From Spongiibacteraceae bacterium UBA5047 (GTDB lineage Bacteria; Pseudomonadota; Gammaproteobacteria; Pseudomonadales; Spongiibacteraceae): a DNA stretch of 64,000 nt. A model generated the notes under the pieces. That model saw only the letters and a list, made by a program, of their open reading frames with translations. It was not told the DNA's origin and did not search any database. A program made the position numbers and the translations under genes. Where the stretch lies: contig DIBR01000064.1 in assembly GCA_002415025.1 (NCBI GenBank), positions 1 through 64,000 of the forward strand, in the 5' to 3' direction. The number at the start of each line of letters is the position of its first letter. Positions within the stretch are counted from its first letter, which is position 1. Below are positions 33,370-41,795 of the stretch, piece by piece.

Positions 33370-33972
33370 CTAAGCTCGTCTCGTGGAAAGCGGAGTATCA
33401 AGCAAGGCCTTAATCAGAGTGATTGAATTGTCAATCATGCTCAGTGGTACTCCGGATTTATATAGCAGCAGAATAGATTGCACCTGAAGTGCTATCAAGC
33501 TGGCCAGATGCTCACGATCTAGCCGACCTATTTGTATGTCGCGGCCAGACAGCTCGAGAGCTCTATCAACGATATTTTCTAGACCAAGAAAGAATTCATT
33601 CGCTAGTTTTTGAACCTCAGTATCGCGGTCTGCGATATCGAGAAAAGCATTTGCACCTAATTCAACAGCACGTCCACTGTGAAGCGCGCCTAGCAACACA
33701 TCGAGCCAGTTTTGGATGTTAGCGATATAATCATCAGAAGCATCCAGCAATGCGGCCCTAATACTTTCCAAAATATGTACGCTGTATTCAGAAAGCGCTC
33801 GAATGAAAAGTCCGCGCTTGCTACCGAAGGTGGCATAGAAACTTGAGCGGTGTATTTTCATGACCGCCAGTAAGTCGCTGATAGAAGTTTTCTCGTAGCC
33901 ATTGCGGTCGAACAAACCCATGGCCAGCGATATGACTTTGTCGGTATCAAACTGCTTTTCAGGTCCTGACAT
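33370..33972 (-). CDS. TetR-family repressor
   Basis: This 200-aa protein has the N-terminal TetR helix-turn-helix (ALGLFDRNGYEKTSISDLL-like, reading AMGLFDRNGYEKTSISDL then HRSSFYATFGSKRGLF). A helical ligand domain follows, probably of the TetR_C_16-type. AAGGA precedes the ATG. It is divergent from the second P450 operon, and two palindromes in the shared gap are its likely operators. Removal of repression by a substrate or toxic compound would switch on the P450 and efflux genes. Confidence 0.92.
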   Translation of the reverse strand: MSGPEKQFDTDKVISLAMGLFDRNGYEKTSISDLLAVMKIHRSSFYATFGSKRGLFIRALSEYSVHILESIRAALLDASDDYIANIQNWLDVLLGALHSGRAVELGANAFLDIADRDTEVQKLANEFFLGLENIVDRALELSGRDIQIGRLDREHLASLIALQVQSILLLYKSGVPLSMIDNSITLIKALLDTPLSTRRA

Positions 33973-34030
33973 GCGGTCCTTCCGGTGGGCGTAGTAAATG
34001 CTCGATCAGAACTTTACTTTAACCCATTTG

Positions 34031-34059
34031 TTGACATCTTGGAACGCTCATTCTAGATT
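34031..34059 (+). promoter_or_regulatory. Promoter of the second P450/efflux operon
   Basis: A perfect TTGACA (34031-34036) is 17 bp from TAGATT (34054-34059). A TGGAACG-type operator (34040-34055) fills the spacer, as expected for a repressed promoter. Confidence 0.65.
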
Positions 34060-34086
34060 GTAGCTTAATCTGGAACGCCCGTTCCA
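34040..34086. promoter_or_regulatory. Paired TetR operator sites
   Basis: TGGAACGCCCGTTCCA (34071-34086) has perfect 7-bp inverted arms around CC. TGGAACGCTCATTCTA (34040-34055) is an imperfect second copy (5 of 7 arm bases match). Their centres are 31 bp apart, close to three helical turns. They overlap and follow the P450 promoter and face the divergent tetR gene. Confidence 0.7.
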
Positions 34087-34135
34087 CCACTGCGACTGCT
34101 GTGGTTAGTCAGTTGCTCGCAGTTAGATCTTTGAG

Positions 34136-35341
34136 ATGTGTGTTATGAAACCCGACTTACCGATGCTTGATGCTGCCTTTATCAGCTCCCCTTTCGATCA
34201 CTGGGCATCTTATCGCGCACATGCACCGCTATTCTTTAGTGCGGAAAATGGTTTTTGGGTGGCGTCCCGCTATGAAGATGTCGAAGCCCTGTTGCGCAAT
34301 ACCAGTGTATTTTCGTCTGCGAGTGGCCCTGGCGGTGATATCACTAATGAAAACAATCGTTCCCCTCAGGACACGGCAGGATTCCTACCGCTGCTGCAAA
34401 ATGATCCACCAGAACACACGCGTCTTCGTAGCTTGATGTCAAGAAGCTTCACATCGCGCCGCATTGCTGCGCTAGAAAAACCAATGCATGCAATGGCTGA
34501 GAATCTGCTGGAAGGGCTGTTGGCAAAGCTCGAGTGTGATGGCCAAGCCGATTTATATGCTGATTATGCGAGCCCGCTACCAGTGAATGTGATCGCTACA
34601 CTCCTAGGTATACCAGAAGCATTCTACGAGCGTCTGGCCTTTTGGAATCAGGCGCTCGGTATGGACAGCAATCCCGATACTAAGGGCAGTTTGACCAACG
34701 AAATGGACGAGGCGCTCGCTGCAGTAATCGCTGAGAAACGGGAAACACCGGGGGATGATTTGATCTCGGCCTTGGTCGCGATTGCCGATGAAGAGGGGCA
34801 GCGGCTACATAGCGATGAGTTGCTAGGCTTTTGCAAGCTGTTATGGATTGCGGGTAACGAGACGACGACCAATCTGATTTGTAATGCCGCGCTATTTTTG
34901 CAATCTCACCCTGAGATATTGCAGCAACTGCGGGATGACAAAAGCCTGATCGAAGCGTTTGTCGAAGAAGCCTTGCGCTTGGAGGGGCCGGTCAACGGCT
35001 TGTTCCGGCGCGTAGCTCACGATTATAACTACAAAGGATGCGAACTTAAGGCGGGTGACAATGTGTGGTTGCTTTTTGGCTCCGCCAACAGGGATGAATC
35101 GATTTTCCCCGATGCTGCCGAATTCAAACTCGCACGCAAAGAGGCGCAACATCTCGCCTTGGGCAAGGGCATTCACTTTTGTATGGGTGCGCCACTGGCA
35201 CGAATGGAGGCACGAGTTGCCTTCGAGCATTTAGTGGATGTTATGCATCGCTTCAAGATTGATGATGAAGGTGGAAAACGCATTCCAATCGCGATATTGA
35301 GAGGCTGGCTGTCACTGCCGGTGGTGCCGGTTACTGAATGA
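34136..35341 (+). CDS. Cytochrome P450 (second, not CYP153)
   Basis: This 401-aa soluble bacterial P450 has the I-helix motif IAGNETTTNLI, the ExxR segment (EEALRLEGP) and the haem loop LGKGIHFCMGAPLARME with axial Cys349. NDPPEHTRLRSLMSRSF is the C-helix signature of the CYP107-like broad class. There is no partner ferredoxin in this operon, so it may borrow the CYP153 redox proteins. ATG at 34136 or 34145 could be the start; neither has a strong ribosome binding site. Its stop overlaps the next ATG (ATGA). Substrate is unknown. Confidence 0.93.
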   Translation: MCVMKPDLPMLDAAFISSPFDHWASYRAHAPLFFSAENGFWVASRYEDVEALLRNTSVFSSASGPGGDITNENNRSPQDTAGFLPLLQNDPPEHTRLRSLMSRSFTSRRIAALEKPMHAMAENLLEGLLAKLECDGQADLYADYASPLPVNVIATLLGIPEAFYERLAFWNQALGMDSNPDTKGSLTNEMDEALAAVIAEKRETPGDDLISALVAIADEEGQRLHSDELLGFCKLLWIAGNETTTNLICNAALFLQSHPEILQQLRDDKSLIEAFVEEALRLEGPVNGLFRRVAHDYNYKGCELKAGDNVWLLFGSANRDESIFPDAAEFKLARKEAQHLALGKGIHFCMGAPLARMEARVAFEHLVDVMHRFKIDDEGGKRIPIAILRGWLSLPVVPVTE

Positions 35342-36069
35342 TAATCCATCAAGTTAAAACAAGGCTCTCCAATAGCTATGTGGTCGCTTACCCTGAAAAA
35401 TTGCTGGTGCTTGATGTCGCGGTGAAGTGTCACGCGTATGTTTTAGGCTATGTAGAAAGTGTTTTGGAGCGCTCAATAAGTGAAATCGAACTCGTGACTT
35501 GCACTCACGACGATCCGGATCACATCGGTGGCATTGCTGCGCTAGCTGCTGCAAGTGGTGCAAATGTGGCGATTCCACTCGCGGCCGGTAAGTTCTTGAG
35601 AAAAGTTCTCGGCGACCCATTCGGGCCGATATTTCGTTTTGGCTCGTCCTTTCGGGAAGCTTTTCGCGCACGCGCCTGGCAAATGTACCTGAGTCCCCAG
35701 CGAACTCGGCAGGCACAAGAACAGCCTCGCTGGGAGGGGCATGTTGGCAGAGTCGCGGTGTTCCCCGAAAATGCTCTACGCCTGAAGCATGGCAACAAGC
35801 TGCCTGGATTCGATGATTGGTCAGTTGTTCACACGCCGGGACATACGTGGGACTCAATCTGCTTTTGGCATGCCGAAAGTGGCAGTCTAGTGACTGGAGA
35901 TACCTTGCTTGGTAGTGGCGAGAATGCGGTACTGCCGGCTATTTATGCTAACCCCTTTCAAACTCGGCGTAGCCTCAGGCGAATTAATGCTCTCGGTGTT
36001 AATAAGTTGTATCCGGGACACGGCAGTATCATTACTACTCATCCAACAGGTCAACTTAATGTCAGATAG
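35338..36069 (+). CDS. Metallo-beta-lactamase-fold hydrolase
   Basis: The 243-aa protein carries the zinc-binding motifs of the MBL superfamily: CTHDDPDHIGG (HxxxDH form, about residues 58-68), HTPGHTWDS (about 164), TGDTLLG (about 183) and YPGHGS near the C-terminus. No signal peptide is seen, so it is cytoplasmic and may be a glyoxalase II- or lactonase-like esterase. It is translationally coupled to the upstream P450 and overlaps the next gene by 11 bp. A role in hydrolysing the P450 product is inference. Confidence 0.88.
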   Translation: MIIHQVKTRLSNSYVVAYPEKLLVLDVAVKCHAYVLGYVESVLERSISEIELVTCTHDDPDHIGGIAALAAASGANVAIPLAAGKFLRKVLGDPFGPIFRFGSSFREAFRARAWQMYLSPQRTRQAQEQPRWEGHVGRVAVFPENALRLKHGNKLPGFDDWSVVHTPGHTWDSICFWHAESGSLVTGDTLLGSGENAVLPAIYANPFQTRRSLRRINALGVNKLYPGHGSIITTHPTGQLNVR

Positions 36070-37153
36070 CGCGCGAGCTGCAATTAAAAGAACAGGGCAA
36101 CAGCTGCTTCAATGCGTATTGTTAAGCGCATCACTATGTTCCTTCAGTCTGGCGGCAGCACCAGATAACACTACAGCAGTGAGTATCACCACGCCTGAGC
36201 GCCAAACCTTACGTCAAACTGCCAAAGCCTTGGGAGTGATAGAAACCGAGGATTCACCTTCGATCGCGGCGGAAATTTCGGGTCGCATCGTTAAGATCAC
36301 TGCCGATGAAGGCGCGAAAGTGGCGCGTGGTGATGTACTGGTTGAATTAGATGACAGGCAGCAACAATTAGAACTTGCTGCGTCGGAGGCTCAGTTGCGT
36401 CGGTTACAGGTACTGACTGACAATCAAGCGCGCAAGTATGGCCGACTTCAGACGCTCGCCAAAAGCCAATCTGTCTCAAATGAAACTCTGCAGGACACTG
36501 CAGCACAATTGCGAGCCTATGAAACAGAAGTAGATTTAGCGACACAACAACTTGCACTATCGCGCTTGCAATTGACGCGGACAAAAATTCTTTCACCGCT
36601 GGATGCCCAAGTGTCAGCTCGGCATCGAAGTGTTGGTGATTACGTCAACCCAGGTACCGCGTTGCTAGACCTTGTAGCAACTGACCGACTCCGGGCGCGT
36701 TTGTACCTACCCGAACGTCACGCGGCATTAGTCAAACAGGGGCAGCCTGTCGAGCTTTTCAGTCCGGCCTCACAGCAACGGATTCAGGGTGCTGTGATCA
36801 GCACCAACCCCACAGTCGCGGGCGCCAGTCGAGTGGTTGCTGTGTTAGTCGGGTTTTCAAATAGCGCCGGCTGGATGCCCGGCGCTAGTGTGGATGCCAC
36901 TATTGTCCTCGACGAGCGTAGCAATGCCTTTGTCATTCCGAAACTTTCGATTACCACTCGACACGGTGTTCAGATCGCCTTCGTGGAGGAGGGGGGCGTT
37001 GCGATGGAGCGGCAAATAGATACTGGCTGGAGGGAAGGTCAGTGGGTGGAAGTACTGTCAGGCCTTGACGAAAAGGATCGCGTCATCGTTGATGGAACCT
37101 ACCAGATAACGGATAAATCGTCGGTCACTGTTGTGGGCGGCAAAGCACCTTGA
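36059..37153 (+). CDS. RND efflux periplasmic adaptor (membrane fusion protein)
   Basis: The 364-aa adaptor links an RND pump to an outer membrane channel. The start is ATG at 36059, overlapping the MBL gene; the frame is open 50 codons further upstream by chance. A signal sequence (LLQCVLLSASLCSFSLAAA) precedes the lipoyl half-motif ISGRIVKITADEGAKVARGDVLVELDD, an alpha-helical hairpin (residues about 110-180) and the second lipoyl half (SARHRSVGDYVNPGTALLDLV). The last bases overlap the TTG start of the pump gene. Confidence 0.92.
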   Translation: MSDSARAAIKRTGQQLLQCVLLSASLCSFSLAAAPDNTTAVSITTPERQTLRQTAKALGVIETEDSPSIAAEISGRIVKITADEGAKVARGDVLVELDDRQQQLELAASEAQLRRLQVLTDNQARKYGRLQTLAKSQSVSNETLQDTAAQLRAYETEVDLATQQLALSRLQLTRTKILSPLDAQVSARHRSVGDYVNPGTALLDLVATDRLRARLYLPERHAALVKQGQPVELFSPASQQRIQGAVISTNPTVAGASRVVAVLVGFSNSAGWMPGASVDATIVLDERSNAFVIPKLSITTRHGVQIAFVEEGGVAMERQIDTGWREGQWVEVLSGLDEKDRVIVDGTYQITDKSSVTVVGGKAP

Positions 37154-40100
37154 ACATCGCGGAACTTTTTGTACGCAACCGTGTTGCCTCCTGCATGCTT
37201 AGCGGGGCGATCGCATTGTTTGGGCTAATAGGCATAGCCAGTGTGGGCTTGGGTAAGTTGCCGAATATCGATGTGCCGCTGATCACAATCGCTACAGTGC
37301 ATCCTGGGGCCAGCCCAGAAGCGGTAGACAGTAGTATTACCGGGGTTATTGAATCGGCTGTTAATACGGTGTCGGGGATCGACTATTTGGAATCCTCATC
37401 ACTCCCCGGTTACTCGCTAGTGCGGGTTAAGTTTAAAACTGGCCTAGATCCCGATATTGCATTCAACGAAATCCAGTCCAAGGTCAACCAGATCGCTAAC
37501 CGTCTTCCCCGCGAAGCGCAGACGCCGGTTATCGCTAAGCTCGATGTGAACGCTACACCGGTGGTTTGGGTTGTGCTGCGTGGTGACCGTAGTCAGGAGC
37601 AAATGCACGCCATTGCTCGACATCATATTAAACGTCAGCTAGAAACTATCAATGGCGTAGGGCAGGTCGCGTTCGGTGGCGGAATGGAGCGTAAGATCCA
37701 GATCAAGCTAGATCTCGTGCGATTATCGTCGTTTAACATGACTGTATCAGACGTAATTGCGGCCATCTCGCGCCAACACGCACAGCGTCCTGGCGGCTTT
37801 ATCGCGACTGGCGATGACGAGCGAATGCTGCATCTGGATATGGAGCATCACAGTATTGAAGCGCTCCGCGGACTCCTTTTAAATCAGGGTAGCAATGGGC
37901 GAATTACCCTTGGCGATGTTGCCCAGGTGAGCGACGGCTTGGATGATGAGCGCACACAGGTTAGCTATGACGGCGAATCTGTTATCGCTATCGCTGTTCA
38001 GAAGCTACCCAACGCCAATACGGTTTTAGTCGTGAGGGAAGTCGAACGTCGTTTAAAGGACTCTGTTCAACCGTCGCTACCGGCAGGAATCAGAGCTGAG
38101 CTTGCGATCAATGAAGCTGACGTGATTGGCGAAACAGTGTTGGCCCTACGCGACCACCTGACGACGGGACTATTGTTGGCCATTCTGGTTGTCTGGTTTT
38201 TTGTACTCAACATTCGATCTACGTTAATAGTCGCTATTGCGATTCCGATCTCTCTGCTTGGCGCGGTAGTGGTTATGTATTTCAATAACTACTCGTTCAA
38301 CATTATGTCCATGTCCGCATTGCTATTATTGATTGGTGTAGTCGTCGATGACGCCATTGTTGTGGTGGAGAACATCCATCGAAAATTTGAGGCGGGCGAA
38401 CAGAATGCAGATACCGCAGCGATTGAGGGCACCACTGAAGTTGTCGCTCCAGTTGTGGCTGCATCGCTAACCTTGGTGTGTATTTTTTCCACCGTCGTAT
38501 TTATGGAGGGTATGGCCGGCATATTTCTACGATCGTTTGCTGTAATCACTACAGTCGGTGTCTTAGTCTCACTATTCATCTCACTTAGTCTGACACCCGC
38601 TTTAGGCGCAATACTATTAAGGCCAGAAGGGCAGAGAAGTGGTGTTATTCGGTTTATCGATAAATTTCACGGATGGGTCGAACACCTGTATCGACTAGGA
38701 CTAATTATCGCCATCCGAAACCGATTATTCATTTTGCTGGTAACACTCACACTTGTTGGTGCAAGTTTTTGGCTAATGACACGCATGGGTACGGAATTTA
38801 TTCCAGCAGATGACGAATCTCGACTACAAGTTAAAGTCAAGGCACCCGCAGGGAGTTCTCTCGACTATATGAAACGGAAGGTCGGTCAGGTTGAGTTCGT
38901 ATTGGCCAGTCATGTGGAGGTGAAACATTTTCTGACCACCATTGGCGACGTGAATCAGGGCAATGTTAACGAAGCATTAATCAGTGTGATACTAACGCCC
39001 AAACAAGAACGGCAGGTTGGGCAACAGCTTATTATGAGTGAGCTTACCACCGCATTGCGAAAGGTGGCGGGAGTCGAAAGTTATGTTAATGCCTTTCCGA
39101 TACTCAATGGATTGCGCGCCGAAACTATGGAATTACATCTCAGTGGCACTAACCTTCATGCCGTTGCGGAAGTCGCGCAAATGCTACATGAGCGTATGCG
39201 TTCGATCCCCGAGCTGGGGGATGTAGAACTGTCATTGAAGCTTAACCAGCCCATGGTCAGTGTCTCAATAGACCGCGAACGTGCAGCTAGATTGGGATTG
39301 AGTGTTGCGGCTATTGGCGAGACTTTAAGCCTGCTGTCGGCGGGCATAGACGTAGCCTATTTTAATGACTTGCCCTCAGACGGCGAGCGTTATGATGTCC
39401 ACCTTAGCGCCGATAAAGGTAGTTTCAATTTAAGCGAGGGCTTTGAAAAGGTTTATTTACGCAACGCCACTGGCGGCCTAATTCGTTTAGATACTGTGGC
39501 CGGGATAGAAGAAACCTACGGCCCTTCAATAATTAATCGTCGTAATCTGGCGTACTCGGCAGCGTTTTATTCGACACCAACAGTTTCGCTGGGTGAAGCA
39601 TTAGCGCTCGTTGATGAATTGGCAGTAGACGTACTTCCACCCGGTTACGAACTAAGGCCCGGAGGTCAGGCGGACGAACTAGAAAAGACCGTTTACTACA
39701 TTACCTTTGTTTTTCTAACAGGGATGCTGATGGTCTATATGGTTCTTGCCAGCCAGTTCAACTCACTGCTACAACCGTTACTGGTAATGTTAGCGCAGCC
39801 GCTCGCAATAATTGGTGGAGTTGCCGCGCTTTGGGTCGCAGGGCATACGCTAAATATCTATTCCATGATTGGGCTAGTGTTACTCGTCGGTTTAGTATCT
39901 AAAAATTCTATTTTGCTGATTGATCGCATCAACAATCGCAGGCTTGCGGGTATGGGCACCCACGAAGCGATTCTAGAAGCCTGCCCTTTGCGACTAAGGC
40001 CTGTGCTGATGACCTCACTCACCGTAGTGCTGGCAATGCTTCCGGCTGCGCTTGGACACGGCCCTGGCTCGGGACAATACGGCCCCTTAGCCGTAGCGGT

Positions 40101-40197
40101 GCTTGGCGGCGTGATTAGCTCGACGCTTCTGACTTTATTTGTGGTTCCAGTGGCGTATTCATTGTTGGAGCAATGGCTTGTAGTGCGGCGTACATGA
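37150..40197 (+). CDS. RND (HAE1-type) efflux transporter
   Basis: The 1015-aa inner membrane pump uses proton motive force to expel hydrophobic compounds. It has the usual 12 helices and two large periplasmic loops; the proton-relay aspartates sit in helix 4 as GVVVDDAIVVVENIHRKFE. The start is TTG at 37150, overlapping the adaptor stop (TTGA). No outer membrane channel gene follows, so a channel encoded elsewhere must be used. Being behind a P450 and an MBL hydrolase, it may export their substrate or product. Confidence 0.94.
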   Translation: MNIAELFVRNRVASCMLSGAIALFGLIGIASVGLGKLPNIDVPLITIATVHPGASPEAVDSSITGVIESAVNTVSGIDYLESSSLPGYSLVRVKFKTGLDPDIAFNEIQSKVNQIANRLPREAQTPVIAKLDVNATPVVWVVLRGDRSQEQMHAIARHHIKRQLETINGVGQVAFGGGMERKIQIKLDLVRLSSFNMTVSDVIAAISRQHAQRPGGFIATGDDERMLHLDMEHHSIEALRGLLLNQGSNGRITLGDVAQVSDGLDDERTQVSYDGESVIAIAVQKLPNANTVLVVREVERRLKDSVQPSLPAGIRAELAINEADVIGETVLALRDHLTTGLLLAILVVWFFVLNIRSTLIVAIAIPISLLGAVVVMYFNNYSFNIMSMSALLLLIGVVVDDAIVVVENIHRKFEAGEQNADTAAIEGTTEVVAPVVAASLTLVCIFSTVVFMEGMAGIFLRSFAVITTVGVLVSLFISLSLTPALGAILLRPEGQRSGVIRFIDKFHGWVEHLYRLGLIIAIRNRLFILLVTLTLVGASFWLMTRMGTEFIPADDESRLQVKVKAPAGSSLDYMKRKVGQVEFVLASHVEVKHFLTTIGDVNQGNVNEALISVILTPKQERQVGQQLIMSELTTALRKVAGVESYVNAFPILNGLRAETMELHLSGTNLHAVAEVAQMLHERMRSIPELGDVELSLKLNQPMVSVSIDRERAARLGLSVAAIGETLSLLSAGIDVAYFNDLPSDGERYDVHLSADKGSFNLSEGFEKVYLRNATGGLIRLDTVAGIEETYGPSIINRRNLAYSAAFYSTPTVSLGEALALVDELAVDVLPPGYELRPGGQADELEKTVYYITFVFLTGMLMVYMVLASQFNSLLQPLLVMLAQPLAIIGGVAALWVAGHTLNIYSMIGLVLLVGLVSKNSILLIDRINNRRLAGMGTHEAILEACPLRLRPVLMTSLTVVLAMLPAALGHGPGSGQYGPLAVAVLGGVISSTLLTLFVVPVAYSLLEQWLVVRRT

Positions 40198-40644
40198 ATC
40201 GTTAATATTTAATGGCGTCTAATGCTGGCCCGGTAATCATATTCAAATATGATGCTACGGTTACGCAGGTTTCGGTGCTGGATGAAATGCGTATGTCTGG
40301 CTATTTGGATCAAGCTACGCTGCAAAAAAAGATGGCGTGAACGGAGCAAGTGTATTTGCGATCCAAAACCACCGGTGATGCATTCACACTTTTATGCTAA
40401 GTAGAATCTGGCGGTAACCTCGAGGCGTTGCCCCATACCAGCGCCACAGAGGACTTCCATCTAGATCGGGATTTTTGACTGTCCGCTTGTTACCAGAAGG
40501 CGACGGCCACCGCTTCTTGCATGTGATCTCTCCAAATTTCTGGGGAGCTATGGAAAAGCGCTGCAAAGCTTTAAGTCTCTCATCGCAGCGCGTTTCCCAA
40601 GGTTTAAAATCAGTTTCCCCACTTTTGTTTAATGCCTTGGTTGC
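40198..40644. other. Gap holding a palindrome, a tiny ORF and the right 42-bp repeat
   Basis: A perfect inverted repeat ATCATATT-CA-AATATGAT lies at 40236-40253 inside a 42-codon reading frame (40212-40340) that has no ribosome binding site and no recognisable family. The right copy of the 42-bp repeat is at 40456-40497. Nothing else was recognised. Confidence 0.5.
40456..40497 (+). repeat. 42-bp direct repeat, right copy
   Basis: It matches 22021-22062 at 39 of 42 positions in the same orientation, and weaker similarity (GCC-ACAGA) extends to the left. It marks the right edge of the catabolic and efflux cargo, between the RND pump and the nucleotidase-like gene. Confidence 0.8.
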
Positions 40645-41151
40645 TCATGCGCCTTTCTTTTGTCTTTTCTGCTCGGGCCCCAGGTAGTCCAGCACGCTAT
40701 CCCAGTCAGGAAAGCGCTCACTGCCAAAGTGAAGAAGCTCGCCGGCAAATCCGTCCTGCCCCTTACCCGTTAAATTATCATCAATAAGGTAGGCGCCGAT
40801 ATTAAGGGCTTTGTTTGGGCTAATAATGAGCCGATACGCAGCTGCTATGCCCAAATGCTTTTCTACCCACAGGCGCTTCTCTGTATAGCAGTGCGGGTTT
40901 CTAACGCTAGGGGCTGTGAGGATATAGGGATCGAAGTGTGGGCTTTCCATCAACCACTGGAAGCCCTCTACTGCACCGTCAATAGGGTTTAGGTCAAGAA
41001 AGAACCCAGGTTTGCTGTGTGTGTACATCAGCTCGGGATAAAGCGCCTTGTACTCAAGGTGTGTGGTCATGAAATCGCACAGGACAAAGTCCATATCCAC
41101 GTACACAACCTCTGGCGATGCTACATGTGCGGAGCCACCTACCTCACTCAC
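40645..41151 (-). CDS. HAD-family 5'(3')-deoxyribonucleotidase-like protein
   Basis: The 168-aa protein matches the small NT5C-type HAD phosphatases. Motif I is VYVDMDFVLCDF (nucleophile and acid Asp pair; the usual glycine after DMD is Phe), motif II is ILTAPS, and the late acidic motif is AYLIDDN. The start is GTG at 41151, with GGAGG 6 nt upstream, rather than the TTG one codon earlier. It would remove phosphate from nucleotides. Such genes occur in phages and islands. It lies just outside the repeat-bracketed cargo. Confidence 0.75.
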   Translation of the reverse strand: MSEVGGSAHVASPEVVYVDMDFVLCDFMTTHLEYKALYPELMYTHSKPGFFLDLNPIDGAVEGFQWLMESPHFDPYILTAPSVRNPHCYTEKRLWVEKHLGIAAAYRLIISPNKALNIGAYLIDDNLTGKGQDGFAGELLHFGSERFPDWDSVLDYLGPEQKRQKKGA

Positions 41152-41297
41152 CAAAAACCTCCTATAAACATACCATCGAAAGCGTCCTTAACGCTGGCAA
41201 GCCTTTCAGTGACGCGCTCTGGAGCTACAAAAACTACGTTTCCAGCCTTATTGGCTTTGTCTTTCCACTGTCCAAGGGAAGTCCACTGGGCAAATAT

Positions 41298-41729
41298 TCA
41301 AACCTGCTCTCCACTCATGAGCTCTATCTTTCGCAGAAGATCGCCAATGAGCACGTTCTGTGCAGCCACAACTGCGTTGAGATGGTCGATCTGAAGCTTG
41401 TATTCATTCACTGCATGCGAAATTTTTGCATTAACGTGACTTTCGTGCCGCGCGCGAATCCGCTCTAATGAATGCAAAAAAGGTTCAGGGCGAATTACCT
41501 TCTTGTTGGGTACATATCGCTGCTTTTCTTCCTCGACTTGACATGCAAGTATCTCTTGAACCAAGAGAGGGAATTTATCAATTTTCACCTTGCCAGTATC
41601 TCTCAGGGCCTCGCGGGCGACGTTAACTACGCACACATTAGCACCGAGGGGAAGATGTATAGGCTCATTTTTTTTGAGGCGCTCAAACGCATCACGAAAG
41701 TATTGTTCGGCTGTTTTATTACCTGCCAT
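41298..41729 (-). CDS. Small coiled-coil protein, function unknown
   Basis: I do not recognise a named family. The 143-aa protein has an N-terminal helical half (TAEQYFRDAFERLKKNEP, then VVNVAREALRDTGKVKIDKF and FPLLVQEI) and a C-terminal heptad-like stretch (LQIDHLNAVVAAQNVLIGDL). That layout resembles TnpC of Tn554-type transposons and the fourth gene of the recombinase operon in this island. GAGGAA precedes two adjacent ATG codons at 41732 and 41729. It may be a DNA-binding accessory of the island. Confidence 0.6.
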   Translation of the reverse strand: MAGNKTAEQYFRDAFERLKKNEPIHLPLGANVCVVNVAREALRDTGKVKIDKFPLLVQEILACQVEEEKQRYVPNKKVIRPEPFLHSLERIRARHESHVNAKISHAVNEYKLQIDHLNAVVAAQNVLIGDLLRKIELMSGEQV

Positions 41730-41795
41730 CATCGTTTCCTCTCGGGTCACCCGCAATATTATTCTTTGCCATCCTGACTTATATCTATTTAACAC

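Noticed and set aside
40212..40340. 42-codon reading frame after the RND pump
   Set aside because: No ribosome binding site, no recognised family, and it overlaps a palindrome.
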